Assembly (NCBI RefSeq): GCF_043633585.1
Contig: NZ_CP141832.1
Span: 2,480,001-2,544,000 of the forward strand
Source of the DNA: Lacrimispora sinapis
GTDB lineage: Bacteria > Bacillota > Clostridia > Lachnospirales > Lachnospiraceae
DNA length: 64,000 nt
Direction of reading: 5' to 3'
Below, one piece after another: positions 54,749 through 63,345 of the stretch (its first letter is position 1; every line of letters begins with the position of its first letter). Both the position numbers and the translations under genes were made by a program. The notes under the pieces were generated by a model. The model was not told the origin of the DNA, did no database searches, and saw only the letters and a program-made list of their open reading frames with translations.

Positions 54749-55376
54749 TGGACCTATGTCAACACTTTGGACACAAAAAGTTGAATTTCCCCCTCTACGC
54801 TTAGAATAATACGGGAAGATAGATTATTATGCTACAAGAGCCTCATCTTCAACCTGCTGTGGAGTTTTATAATCTAGTGCACTGTGTCTCCTTCTGCGGT
54901 TATACCAAGACTCAATATATTCAAAGAGAGCTAATTGAGCTTCTTCAAATGTTCGATAGGTATTTCGATATACTTCTTCCTTCTTTAATACAGAATGGAA
55001 AGACTCTATACAAGCGTTATCATACGGATTTCCCTTTCTGCTGAAGGAATGCTTCATATTTTTTTCGGTGAGCATTTCTTCAAATTTAGCACTTGTATAC
55101 TGACTGCCTAAATCGCTGTGAAGAATAATATCCGTGGTGTCTTTTACATTGATACATGCATTTTCTACTGCCTTCTTCGCTAATTCGGTGGTCATATTTT
55201 TACCATAGGAATAGCCAATGATTTTTCTATCATATAGATCCATAACGGATGCCAGATAAGTCCAGCCTTCTTCGAGAACATATATATACGTTATGTCAGT
55301 GACCCACTTTTGATTTATGGTTGACGCATTAAAATTACGATTGAGTATGTTTTCCTTATCGGCAGGAATCTTACCT
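54749..55376 (-). pseudogene. Third IS3-family element, 3' fragment with partial orfB
   Basis: The reverse strand encodes an OrfB fragment from KIPADKENILNRNF through INQKWVTDITYIYV (first Asp), DIILHSDLGSQYTSAKFEE (second Asp), NACIESFHSVLKKEEVY (Glu) and a normal end at 54,827. The 5' half is missing: the frame meets the left end of IS3 copy 2 at 55,377. An inverted end starting TGGACC lies at 54,749. It is a distinct IS150-like subtype. Confidence 0.78.
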
Positions 55377-55452
55377 TGGATCGGCTACAATTAACTAGAC
55401 AGAAATTTTAAGGGCATATATGATAGTATTAATAAGGAAAGGATGATGCCCT

Positions 55453-55752
55453 ATGTCTCAAAACAAAAAACCAAGACCACGCCGTACATTTACTCCTGAA
55501 TTAAAACAACAAATCGTTGATCTCTATCGAGGTGGAAAAAGAAAATGCGATATTATCAGAGAATACGATATTGCGAACTCACTCCTTGATAAATGGATCG
55601 CCCAGGCTAATAACAGTGGTTCCTTTAAAGAAAAAGATAACCGTTCTACAGAAGATGCCGAGTTGCTTAGACTTCGCAAGGAAAATCAGCAGCTTAAGAT
55701 GGAGAACGATATTTTACACCAAGGGTGGGCAGCGCCAAGCAAGCAGCGCTGA
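55453..55752 (+). CDS. IS3-family OrfA (copy 2)
   Basis: 99 residues: helix-turn-helix (FTPELKQQIVDLYRGGKRKC, REYDIANSLLDKWIAQ) and a leucine-zipper-like helix. It differs from copy 1 OrfA at many positions, yet both end with the identical HQGWAAPSKQR. The DNA upstream of about 55,710 is divergent and downstream nearly identical between the copies. Confidence 0.82.
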   Translation: MSQNKKPRPRRTFTPELKQQIVDLYRGGKRKCDIIREYDIANSLLDKWIAQANNSGSFKEKDNRSTEDAELLRLRKENQQLKMENDILHQGWAAPSKQR

Positions 55753-56612
55753 TCTTAGGACGAAAGTAAATGTGATCAAGGCAAATGCCCACAAATACTC
55801 TGTGTCAGCAATGTGTAGAGTCCTACAAATTCCAAGAAGCACCTATTACTACGAAGCAAAAGCAAAGAAAGATGAATCTGAATTGACAGCAAATATAATT
55901 GATATCTTTAAGGCGAGCCGTAACAATTACGGAACGTGGAAAATAAAATCCGATTTAAAGGATAGAAATCTGATTGCCTCCCGTCGCCGCATCGGAAGGA
56001 TTATGAAGCAGGAAGGGCTTGTTTCAAATTATACGACTGCCCAGTTCCGTCCGCAGAAAGATACCTGCAACGAGTCAAAAATTGAAAACGTGGTTGACCG
56101 CCAATTCAATCAACAACCATATAGAAATATTGTTGTAAGTGACCTAACATATGTCCGGGTCGGCATGAGCTGGAACTACATATGTGTCCTTGTTGACCTC
56201 TTTAATAGAGAAATAATCGGTTACAGTGCCGGACGCAACAAAACAGCAGACCTTGTAAAACAGGCATTTCAGTCCGTAAAGGGAAATCTGAAAGATATCC
56301 AGATATTTCATACTTCATACGGATCGTGGAAACGAATTCAAGAATCAGACGATTGATGAAACTCTGAAAGCATTTGAAATTCAACGCTCTCTCAGCCATA
56401 AAGGCTGTCCTTATGATAATGCAGTTGCAGAAGCAACATTTAAAATAATCAAAACAGAGTTCGTCAGAAACCAGATCTTTAGCAGCTTATACCATCTTCA
56501 AATTGAATTGGCTGATTATGTAAACTGGTTCAACAACCACAGAATTCATTCTTCACTGGGATATCTATCACCGGTGAAGTATAGAATGATTACCCTTAAA
56601 AAAGTTGTCTAG
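55740..56612 (+). pseudogene. IS3-family OrfB (copy 2), frameshifted
   Basis: Nearly identical to copy 1 OrfB until QIFHT, where TTCATAC is present twice in tandem (56,307-56,320). The duplication shifts the frame directly before the second catalytic Asp (HTDRGNEF in copy 1 becomes HTSYGSWKRI) and translation stops at 56,356. The remaining sequence to 56,612 continues in another frame. Confidence 0.88.
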
Positions 56613-56769
56613 AAAACTGTTGACAATCCAGTCCTTCAAAACTCTCCATTGTGGATCGGTGCCCGCCTAAATTTTATGGTCTAAACTCTACAATATCGCT
56701 TAACTCTAACAACAGCCTTTGTCACAGCACATATATTATTATAAAATAATATAAAAGGCGGTTAATCCC

Positions 56770-57228
56770 ATGCCCAGTACCGACGACTTTGATATTCCAG
56801 AAAATACGATGTCCTTTCCATCCGATTATGGACCAAATCCTTTTATGATTGATCTCCAAAAAGCAGCACAGCAAAATGATAATTTCCGTTCTACCCTATG
56901 GACTGGAACCCAGCTGCAGGTCACACTAATGAGCATTCCCGTTCATGAACTTGTAGGTATGGAGGTGCATTCTGATCTGGACCAACTCATACGTATCGAG
57001 GAGGGAGTTGGATTGATCCAGCTGGGTGAGGACAAATTTTCGTTTTATGATCAATTTCTTGCTTTCCCCAATTACACCATGTTTGTACCGGCCGGCACAT
57101 GGCATAACATTGTAAATATCGGCAGCCAGCCACTAAAGCTTTCCTCCATCTATGCTCCTCCCAATTATCCATGGGGCACGACTCAGGAAACAAAAACGTC
57201 TGAACCAATCATAGGGGAGGATTTTTAA
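56770..57228 (+). CDS. Cupin-domain protein
   Basis: 152 residues. A single cupin barrel: motif 1 VGMEVHSDLDQLIRIEEGVG and motif 2 FVPAGTWHNIVN carry the metal-binding His/Glu/His set. The family includes small sugar-binding and dioxygenase-like proteins; related clostridial proteins are annotated only as cupins. AAAAGGCGG precedes the ATG. Monocistronic with its own terminator. Confidence 0.85.
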   Translation: MPSTDDFDIPENTMSFPSDYGPNPFMIDLQKAAQQNDNFRSTLWTGTQLQVTLMSIPVHELVGMEVHSDLDQLIRIEEGVGLIQLGEDKFSFYDQFLAFPNYTMFVPAGTWHNIVNIGSQPLKLSSIYAPPNYPWGTTQETKTSEPIIGEDF

Positions 57229-57250
57229 GCTTCTTCATACCCAGCACTAT

Positions 57251-57284
57251 AAAAAACGCAAATTACAGGAATTTGCGTTTTTTT
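57251..57284 (+). terminator. Terminator of the cupin gene
   Basis: AAAAAACGCAAATT pairs with AATTTGCGTTTTTT around a five-base loop; strong in both directions. Confidence 0.9.
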
Positions 57285-57585
57285 GTTTGTATTGCACTTT
57301 CCCTAAGCAAGGCAGATTTTCAAAAAAATAATCCGGTGAACCGCTGTTACAATTTTGAAAAACAGTAGACTTCCAGCATTGTTTTTGGTATATTATGGGA
57401 AGAAAGATATGTATTTTAAAAGAGGAATGGTTTTTACCACAAGAACGGTCATCTCTATCCCTTTTTGCATGTTATCAGAGGAAGAGACGGATTATCCAGC
57501 CCTTTTCCTGTTATCATTATAAAACTATTAATTATGCATTTCACCTGCCTTTTAGGGCTGGTTTTTAGAAAAGGAGTGGATCTGT
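57285..57585. other. Non-coding region before the 84-residue gene
   Basis: About 300 bases without a supported gene. CCAGCCC (about 57,498) and GGGCTGG followed by TTTTT (57,556-57,567) could close a long stem just before the ribosome site of the next gene. Function not evident. Confidence 0.35.
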
Positions 57586-57840
57586 ATGCCGAAACTTAAC
57601 GACTTAACCAAGGATATAACCACAAAGGTTATCAATCAGAACATGGATTATGTGATAGAAAAAGTGAGTTCTGTGGTATCCAAAAGTTCTTATAAACATA
57701 TGGAAATCAACCCGGATACTGCGGCATTGATCGGTTGTGTTACAGCCGCCTCCGTCAGTGTTTCCGTTGAACTGGCTGCCAAGGCAACCATCTCTCTCCT
57801 TTCCGAACTGGGTCTTTTGGAGGTTGACGAAACAGAATAG
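57586..57840 (+). CDS. Small helical protein of unknown function
   Basis: 84 residues, MPKLNDLTKDITTKVINQNM onwards, with AAAAGGAG well placed before the ATG. Residues 48-75 are Ala/Ser/Val-rich and amphipathic to hydrophobic (ALIGCVTAASVSVSVELAAK). I recognise no family. It is flanked by other short genes with good ribosome sites and could be a sporulation-associated small protein, which is a guess. Confidence 0.6.
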   Translation: MPKLNDLTKDITTKVINQNMDYVIEKVSSVVSKSSYKHMEINPDTAALIGCVTAASVSVSVELAAKATISLLSELGLLEVDETE

Positions 57841-58097
57841 GTGGCTTGCCGGCTTTTCAAAGCATTTTCTCTGTCATAACAGACAAGAACCAGCTTGTTC
57901 ACACATAACAGTATTTTACATATACTATTATTACAAAACAACTTATCAAACAAAGAAGAATGATATGATAACCGCGCAATACCGCTGCATCACTGCCATA
58001 CCAGAGATAAACAACTCATTCTATGCGCGTTTCCATGTACCACTCCTTCTGATAAGAAGTTTTGTATACTGCCCGATCATAATTATGAATGATTAGT

Positions 58098-58129
58098 GGG
58101 TGGAGGCCAACGCATCCTGGCTTCCACCC
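58098..58129 (-). terminator. Hairpin after the 50-residue gene
   Basis: GGGTGGAGGCCA and TGGCTTCCACCC form a 12-bp stem with one mismatch, 8 bases beyond the stop codon. There is little T-tract after it on the reverse strand, so it may be a weak terminator or mRNA stabiliser. Confidence 0.5.
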
Positions 58130-58136
58130 ATGTTGA

Positions 58137-58289
58137 TTAGTCGGACCTTCTCTTGGTGTTGGGTCCCATACCTTCCCTGCGGGAATTGTGGGTTTGATTC
58201 TGATTCTCTGTGTCACCTTTTTCTTTTATGCTTCTGTGCGTTTCATGTTCGTTTTTCTCATATTGATTTTCCAATCGGTTTTTTTCCAT
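58137..58289 (-). CDS. Small hydrophilic protein, 50 residues
   Basis: Reverse-strand frame MEKNRLENQYEKNEHETHRS ... GMGPNTKRRSD, with GAGGTGATAAAA directly before the ATG at 58289. It is very hydrophilic and lysine/asparagine/glutamate-rich, with a C-terminal GPNTKR that I associate with short spore- or stress-related clostridial proteins; this is from memory and unproven. A hairpin follows the stop codon. Confidence 0.6.
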   Translation of the reverse strand: MEKNRLENQYEKNEHETHRSIKEKGDTENQNQTHNSRREGMGPNTKRRSD

Positions 58290-58399
58290 TTTTATCACCT
58301 CAGCCATAGTATACCTGTCATAGAAAGTTTTTATGTGAAAATGGTTTTATAACGTATAATCCATTTCCGGATGTGCACTATAAAAATGAGGTGATAACC

Positions 58400-58546
58400 A
58401 TGTCCTATATAGCTCCTGCCGTTCAGGCAAAATTTGAAACTCTCTCCATTGATTTAAAAAATCAGATCCTGGAGAGAAATGTTCAGATCAATTCCATTTA
58501 CGATTTGATCCAGGTCCTTGAACAGATCGTAAACGAAGGAAAATGA
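58400..58546 (+). CDS. Small conserved-looking protein, 48 residues
   Basis: MSYIAPAVQAKFETLSIDLK ... LIQVLEQIVNEGK, with GAGGTGATAACC before the ATG and a strong terminator 12 bases after the stop. It is predicted to be two amphipathic helices. I recall similar unnamed proteins in Lachnospiraceae. Function unknown. Confidence 0.65.
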   Translation: MSYIAPAVQAKFETLSIDLKNQILERNVQINSIYDLIQVLEQIVNEGK

Positions 58547-58557
58547 TTTTTCCAGAA

Positions 58558-58588
58558 AACAGGCCGAACGATCACCGTTCGGCCTGTT
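58558..58588 (+). terminator. Terminator of the 48-residue gene
   Basis: AACAGGCCGAACG pairs with CGTTCGGCCTGTT around a five-base loop, followed by AAATTT. Confidence 0.8.
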
Positions 58589-58702
58589 AAATTTCGTGAT
58601 ACGATTTATCTCCAGAGTCTGGAAAAAGAATTGCACTGGCTGAAATTAATGCCCTGCAACGGTGAGTGCAGTTGCTGCCGCTCCTTAGGAGAAAAATGGA
58701 AA

Positions 58703-59587
58703 TTACCCTATCTTTTCCAGTTGGTATTCGTCAAGTCCAAGCTTTAAAGCTCCCATGATTCCCTGATTGTCATTCAGGCTTGGAAGAACGATGTATTGTT
58801 CTATGTGATCAAGCTCTGTGGTCTCAATGTATCCGGCCAGCTGACGTTTTACTTCCTCTCTTACAAGAGGCAGCAAATGCTCCTGATGCATGACACCGCC
58901 GCCCAGAACGATCCTCTGGGGGGACAAGACCATAATATAATCCACCAGGGCCTGAGCAATGTAGTAAGCTTCTAATTCCCACACCTCGCTCCGGTCTGCT
59001 AGTTCAAACCCCTTCTTTCCCCAGCGGGCTTCTATGGCAGGTCCTGCTGCAAGCCCTTCCAGACAGTTCTTATGATATGGGCACGTCCCCTCAAACGTAT
59101 CTTTCGGATGTTTTGCCAGCAGCAGATGGCCCCCTTCCGGATGAAGCATTCCGTGAAGAACCTTTCCGTTTGCTATAATTCCCGCTCCCACACCCGTTCC
59201 AACGGTAATATACATACTGTTTTCAAGCCCTTTGGTAATCCCCCAGGTGGCCTCTCCAAGTGCGGAGCCATTGACATCTGTATCAAATCCCACCGGAATA
59301 TGTAATGCCTCTTTAAATGTGCCTGCCATGTTATAATTTTTCCATGCAAGCTTTGGAGTAGTGGTAATGCAGCCGTAAGTTTTTGAATTCCTGTTTAAAT
59401 CAATGGGCCCAAAACAACCGATTCCAAGCGCTTCGATCTCTTTCTCTGCAAAATAAGAAATCAGCTTTGGTACGGTGATTTCCGGTGTCTCTGTTGGTAT
59501 GGAGATTCGGTCAACGATCTCTCCATGCTCATTGCCGACGGCACAAACCATTTTGGTTCCGCCCGCTTCTAATGCCCCAAGTCTCAT
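58703..59587 (-). CDS. scrK: ROK-family fructokinase
   Basis: 294 residues. The N-terminal phosphate-binding GALEAGGTKMVCAVG is the form seen in ScrK-type fructokinases. GFDTDVNGSALGEATWG carries the catalytic Asp, ITVGTGVGAGII follows, and the zinc site appears as HPEGGH...CPYHKNCLEG. It phosphorylates fructose to fructose 6-phosphate, which the adjacent ManA links to mannose 6-phosphate. Last gene of the operon, 15 bases after manA. Confidence 0.92.
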   Translation of the reverse strand: MRLGALEAGGTKMVCAVGNEHGEIVDRISIPTETPEITVPKLISYFAEKEIEALGIGCFGPIDLNRNSKTYGCITTTPKLAWKNYNMAGTFKEALHIPVGFDTDVNGSALGEATWGITKGLENSMYITVGTGVGAGIIANGKVLHGMLHPEGGHLLLAKHPKDTFEGTCPYHKNCLEGLAAGPAIEARWGKKGFELADRSEVWELEAYYIAQALVDYIMVLSPQRIVLGGGVMHQEHLLPLVREEVKRQLAGYIETTELDHIEQYIVLPSLNDNQGIMGALKLGLDEYQLEKIG

Positions 59588-59602
59588 ATCTTTCCTCCTG
59601 CC

Positions 59603-60535
59603 TTATTCCGGATTGGAACAGATGATCGTCATGGTTCCTTCAAATCTGCACTCTCCGCTCTCTGCCGGAACGATGAAATGCTGCCCTGCCTTCAGGGGGA
59701 TTCCATTGACGGAACCCGTTCCGTTTATGACGCTTACATTGGTAAAATACTTCTTAAACCCGATAGAAAAAACACCTTCAATATCATATTTGTCCACTGT
59801 GTAAAACTTACAGGTTATAAAATGAGTATGCACCGCACCCGGAATGCTCACCGTAACCGGCCGGCTCTCATTGGGTTCAAAAGGTGCCTTAATGGTGTCA
59901 ATGCTCTGTTCTACATGAAGCTGCCTCGGCTTTCCATCGGATAATCGGTCATAATCATATACACGGTAAGTAATATCACTGCTCTGCTGGGTCTCCAGAA
60001 TCATGGTTCCTCCCTTAATGGCGTGGACACAACCCGGATCAATCTGAAAAAAATCACCCTTTTTAATGGGGACGGTGCGGATAAATTCATCCCATCTGCA
60101 TTCCCGTATCATGGATTCCATCTCTTCCTTATCCTTTGCGTGATGACCAATCACGATTTCTGTATCCGGTTCACAATCCAGGATATACCAGCATTCCGTC
60201 TTTCCAAGGGAACCATTTTCATGGATTCCGGCATAGGTGTCATCCGGATGCACCTGGATGCTTAAATCCTTTTTTGCATCAATGATCTTTATCAGAAGGG
60301 GAAACTGATCCCCCGGATAATGACCAAACAGCTCCGGCTTCTCCTTCCACAGACTGCCAAGCAGTTTTCCGTCATATTTTCCCCCTAAAATGCGGCATTC
60401 TCCGTTCTTATGCGCGCTGATTGCCCAGCACTCTCCCGTTGTATCCCCTGGGATTTCATAACCAAATACCTCCCGAAGTCTGGTGCCGCCCCAGATGGCC
60501 TCTTTAAACACAGGCTCTAAAAACAACAATTCCAT
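59603..60535 (-). CDS. manA: Mannose-6-phosphate isomerase, class I
   Basis: 310 residues, the short bacterial form. Zinc ligands lie in SIQVHPDDTYA (Gln, His), KTECWYIL (Glu) and a later DPGCVHAI (His). WGGTRLREVFGYEIPGDTTGECWAIS is the standard start. It interconverts fructose 6-phosphate and mannose 6-phosphate. GGAGCAG precedes the ATG. Cotranscribed with scrK. Confidence 0.93.
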   Translation of the reverse strand: MELLFLEPVFKEAIWGGTRLREVFGYEIPGDTTGECWAISAHKNGECRILGGKYDGKLLGSLWKEKPELFGHYPGDQFPLLIKIIDAKKDLSIQVHPDDTYAGIHENGSLGKTECWYILDCEPDTEIVIGHHAKDKEEMESMIRECRWDEFIRTVPIKKGDFFQIDPGCVHAIKGGTMILETQQSSDITYRVYDYDRLSDGKPRQLHVEQSIDTIKAPFEPNESRPVTVSIPGAVHTHFITCKFYTVDKYDIEGVFSIGFKKYFTNVSVINGTGSVNGIPLKAGQHFIVPAESGECRFEGTMTIICSNPE

Positions 60536-60608
60536 CTGCTCCTCCTTATGTGGTAATATATTTGGAATATTTTACCACCTGGCTATTTTTAACGGTTTCC
60601 CCCGTACA

Positions 60609-61403
60609 TTATTCAGAATCTTTTCCATATACCTCAATCTGAGTCAAGGCAGGAAACGGAGAGGGATCGTCTGCTTTTATCAAATTACTTAATTTAATCC
60701 AGGTAATATTCCTGCGTTTTATAGCAAATACATGAGGTTTTACGCTTTTTGTCATCTCAACCTCCTCAGAGGTGTGATCTGAAAATGTAAAGGTTGCCTT
60801 TACCCACCAGTTGTCATGGGGAAAATCAGAACGGGTATAAAGAACCACCTGGTCAAAATCCACAGGACGACCAAATTCCAGCGTCAGTTCTGCATCATCC
60901 TGACGGTTGATTCCCCAGGATTCATAAGGCCAGCTCCCATGTGACCGGCTTGCCAGAATACCGTCAATGGCATTGCGTGCCGCAAACACAGCTTCTCCTC
61001 TTGTTTCAACGTTGGCATACGCATGGGGGAAGCAGCCGGTATCTCCATGCTGGTCCATGACATTTTTCGCAAGATTCCGATATACAGCCGGTTCGTGTTG
61101 AGAAGCAATGCGAATCGTCAGGTAATGCTTCTCGCCGGTAAATGCTTTTGGATTATAAGATACCTTCTTCTCTCCAAATGGAATGCGATACGTCACCTCC
61201 TGTCTGGTCAAATACACCAGGGATTCGTCCATGCAGTCATCAATCCGTACCACATAATGGGTGTGCGTCCGGTCAGTTCCGACAACGATCACATCTCCCT
61301 CTTCATACTCGCCTTCAAATACAAGGATCGCCTGATCCTCTCCCAATGCAATGGCTTTCTCCCTTCCATCTTTTCCTTTTACAGCTATTGATACCTCAGC
61401 CAT
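60609..61403 (-). CDS. Carbohydrate-binding-like protein of the sugar operon
   Basis: 264 residues without signal peptide. The N-terminal 100 residues are beta-rich; residues 135-260 (GRPVDFDQVVLYTRSDFPHD, NWWVKATFTFSD and ITWIKLSNL) resemble an F5/8 type C (discoidin) sugar-binding module. Its start overlaps the end of the GntR gene by 19 bases, with GGAGGATATCGA before the ATG, so it is coupled to the regulator. Its role in the cytoplasm is unclear; a hexuronate-related enzyme or a non-catalytic sugar sensor are possible. Confidence 0.65.
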   Translation of the reverse strand: MAEVSIAVKGKDGREKAIALGEDQAILVFEGEYEEGDVIVVGTDRTHTHYVVRIDDCMDESLVYLTRQEVTYRIPFGEKKVSYNPKAFTGEKHYLTIRIASQHEPAVYRNLAKNVMDQHGDTGCFPHAYANVETRGEAVFAARNAIDGILASRSHGSWPYESWGINRQDDAELTLEFGRPVDFDQVVLYTRSDFPHDNWWVKATFTFSDHTSEEVEMTKSVKPHVFAIKRRNITWIKLSNLIKADDPSPFPALTQIEVYGKDSE

Positions 61404-62107
61404 TCGATATCCTCCTGCTCTTCCTGTTCAAAATAGTCTTTGTATTCCACTTCAATCTGATATTTCATCCTCTTCATGCTATAATACAGATGCTCTCTGA
61501 GAGAACGTTCCAATCCTGCGATGTCCTTTTTCTCCAGAAGCTCAAACAGCTCTGTGTGTTCTCTTATGATTCTCGTGAAATCCGTTTCAGTTACAAAGTC
61601 AAGCATCCGGAACCTCGTGTAATGCAGCTGTTGGGCCTGTAACATATCCCAAAGCTTCTTTTTGCCGGTAGCTCGAAACCAAATGGCATGGAGATCCGCA
61701 TCAATATGGTAAAACTGTTCCGGTTCAAATCCTTTTTCCTGAATCAGAGCCTGCTGCTTGCGTATCATATAACGCACTTCCTCGATCCACATTGGGGTTG
61801 CGATATCCATGAAGTCTCTCATAACCATGGTCTCAACAGCAACCCGCATATAGATCATCTGCTTGATATTATCCAGATTGAGAAGAGTCACCTGGGTACC
61901 GGAATATGGCACAGATATGACAAACCCCTGTTCCTGCAGACTTCTTAGTGCATCCCTGACCGGAGTTCGGGATACACCGAAACGTTCACATATCTCATTT
62001 TCGCTTATCATCTGTCCAGGCTTTAATTCCAGGTCCAAAATCTCCTGTTTCAGAGTCTCAAACACCAGCTCGCCACGATTCTTGTAGGTTTTGGTTTTTC
62101 CTTCCAT
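61385..62107 (-). CDS. GntR-family regulator, FadR/FCD type
   Basis: 240 residues. Winged helix at 12-75 (LKPGQMISENEICERFGVSR, TPVRDALRSLQEQGFV) and a C-terminal FCD ligand domain with the metal-binding Asp/His pattern (DADLHAIWF ... REHTEL). Such proteins respond to hexuronates or similar acids. Three TTGTATxxAA sites 20 bp apart upstream of the dehydrogenase gene are the likely operators. Encoded between the dehydrogenase gene and the rest of the operon. Confidence 0.9.
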   Translation of the reverse strand: MEGKTKTYKNRGELVFETLKQEILDLELKPGQMISENEICERFGVSRTPVRDALRSLQEQGFVISVPYSGTQVTLLNLDNIKQMIYMRVAVETMVMRDFMDIATPMWIEEVRYMIRKQQALIQEKGFEPEQFYHIDADLHAIWFRATGKKKLWDMLQAQQLHYTRFRMLDFVTETDFTRIIREHTELFELLEKKDIAGLERSLREHLYYSMKRMKYQIEVEYKDYFEQEEQEDIEWLRYQ

Positions 62108-62140
62108 GGAACACTCTCCGTCTTCTATATTATAAACATT

Positions 62141-62190
62141 AAAAAATATGCCATGAAGTCTGCAAGGCGGCAGACATCATGGCCATATTT
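62141..62190 (-). terminator. Terminator after the dehydrogenase gene
   Basis: Reverse-strand GCCATGATGTCTGC pairs with GCAGACTTCATGGC (14 bp) extended by AT pairs and followed by TTTTTTAATG. It separates the dehydrogenase from the GntR unit, although read-through may occur. Confidence 0.9.
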
Positions 62191-62242
62191 ATCTCATGAA
62201 ACCACACGATGAACGTCTGATCTCACGTTAAAATCTGACTAA

Positions 62243-63055
62243 TTACTGGGGCTGTTTGCCAATGTAAGCTAAGATGCCGCCATCAACATACAGAATGTGT
62301 CCGTTTACAAAATTTGATGCATCGGAAGAAAGGAATACTGCCGGGCCTCCCAGATCTTCCGCCTCTCCCCAGCGTCCTGCAGGAGTTTTAGCGATGATGA
62401 ACTGATCAAATGGATGTTTGGAACCGTCTGCCTGAATCTCACGAAGCGGTGCGGTCTGAGGAGTCGCAATGTAGCCAGGTCCGATGCCGTTACACTGAAT
62501 GTTATACTCGCCGTACTCAGAAGCAATATTCTTGGTCAGCATCTTAAGTCCGCCCTTTGCTGCTGCATAAGCAGCTACTGTCTCACGGCCAAGTTCAGAC
62601 ATCATGGAACAGATGTTGATGATCTTTCCGTGACCCTTTTTAATCATTGACGGAATAACTGCCTTTGCTACGATAAATGGTGCATTTAAATCAACATCAA
62701 TTACTTGCCTGAAATCTGCAGCTGACATCTCGCACATGGGAACACGTTTGATGATACCGGCGTTATTTACCAGAATGTCAATCACACCAACTTCTTTTTC
62801 AATCTGAGCTACCATAGCATTTACGCCGTCTTCATTGGTAACGTCACATACATATCCATAAGCGGTAATTCCTTCTTCTTTATAAGAAGCGATCCCCTTA
62901 TCTACTAATTCCTGTTTGATATCATTAAAAACGATGGTAGCACCAACTGCTGCAAGAGATTTCGCAATGGCAAATCCAATACCATAGGAAGCGCCTGTCA
63001 CTAAGGCAACCTTTCCTTCAAGGGAAAACTGGCTTGTTAGGTAATCCTTATTCAT
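62243..63055 (-). CDS. gno: SDR-family gluconate 5-dehydrogenase
   Basis: 270 residues of a classical short-chain dehydrogenase: cofactor motif VTGASYGIGFAIA, NNAGII, catalytic Ser in ICSMMSELGRETV, YAAAKGG (Tyr-x3-Lys), and a C-terminal YVDGGILAYIG. The sequence is closest in pattern to clostridial gluconate 5-dehydrogenases (also related to KduD) that reduce 5-ketogluconate or a ketodeoxyuronate. AAAGGAG precedes the ATG. The upstream GntR sites and the operon suggest sugar-acid use. Confidence 0.87.
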   Translation of the reverse strand: MNKDYLTSQFSLEGKVALVTGASYGIGFAIAKSLAAVGATIVFNDIKQELVDKGIASYKEEGITAYGYVCDVTNEDGVNAMVAQIEKEVGVIDILVNNAGIIKRVPMCEMSAADFRQVIDVDLNAPFIVAKAVIPSMIKKGHGKIINICSMMSELGRETVAAYAAAKGGLKMLTKNIASEYGEYNIQCNGIGPGYIATPQTAPLREIQADGSKHPFDQFIIAKTPAGRWGEAEDLGGPAVFLSSDASNFVNGHILYVDGGILAYIGKQPQ

Positions 63056-63118
63056 GATTCAATTCTCCTTTACTCGTGTTTTTTTGGTCAGTTATCTCGT
63101 CATCACTATGTTTTTTGA

Positions 63119-63170
63119 ATTGTATTCAAACGTAAATATTTGTATACAAACTTAATGACTTGTATATATG
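63119..63170. promoter_or_regulatory. Three GntR-type operator sites at 20-bp spacing
   Basis: TTGTATTCAA (63,120), TTGTATACAA (63,140, perfect palindrome, extended to TTTGTATACAAA) and TTGTATATAT (63,160) start exactly 20 bp apart, two helical turns. They lie 65-115 bases upstream of the dehydrogenase start, where the GntR protein encoded nearby could bind. Confidence 0.65.
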
Positions 63171-63291
63171 CTAACACACCATATATACTTTTTCAATATA
63201 CATTTTTACCAAACAATGGTGTTTTTATTTAGCTATAATTTTTTTCTTAAACGAATGATGGTTCTCCCTCTACTTTGTCCCCATTCAGGAC

Positions 63292-63327
63292 AAAAAAATT
63301 CTGGTCTCCATAAAAGAAACCAGAATT
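63292..63327 (-). terminator. Terminator of the Cys/Asn-rich gene
   Basis: Reverse-strand ATTCTGGTTTC pairs with GAGACCAGAAT, followed by TTTTTTTG. Confidence 0.88.
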
Positions 63328-63345
63328 TCATATTTGTATGGAACA

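Larger units (their letters stand above)
55377..56630 (+). mobile_element. IS3-family element, copy 2 (broken)
   Basis: A 1,254-bp element with left end TGGATCGGCTACAATTAACT and right end ending TGACAATCCA, matching the ends of copy 1. No target duplication is seen. orfB is disrupted by a 7-bp tandem duplication. Confidence 0.85.

Noticed and set aside
57690..57953. 87-residue minus-strand frame overlapping the 84-residue gene
   Set aside because: It is antisense, lacks a ribosome site, and the plus-strand gene has a strong one.
58016..58216. 66-residue minus-strand frame
   Set aside because: Another frame on the same strand (58,137-58,289) has a clear ribosome site and a hairpin after its stop, and the two cannot easily both be genes.
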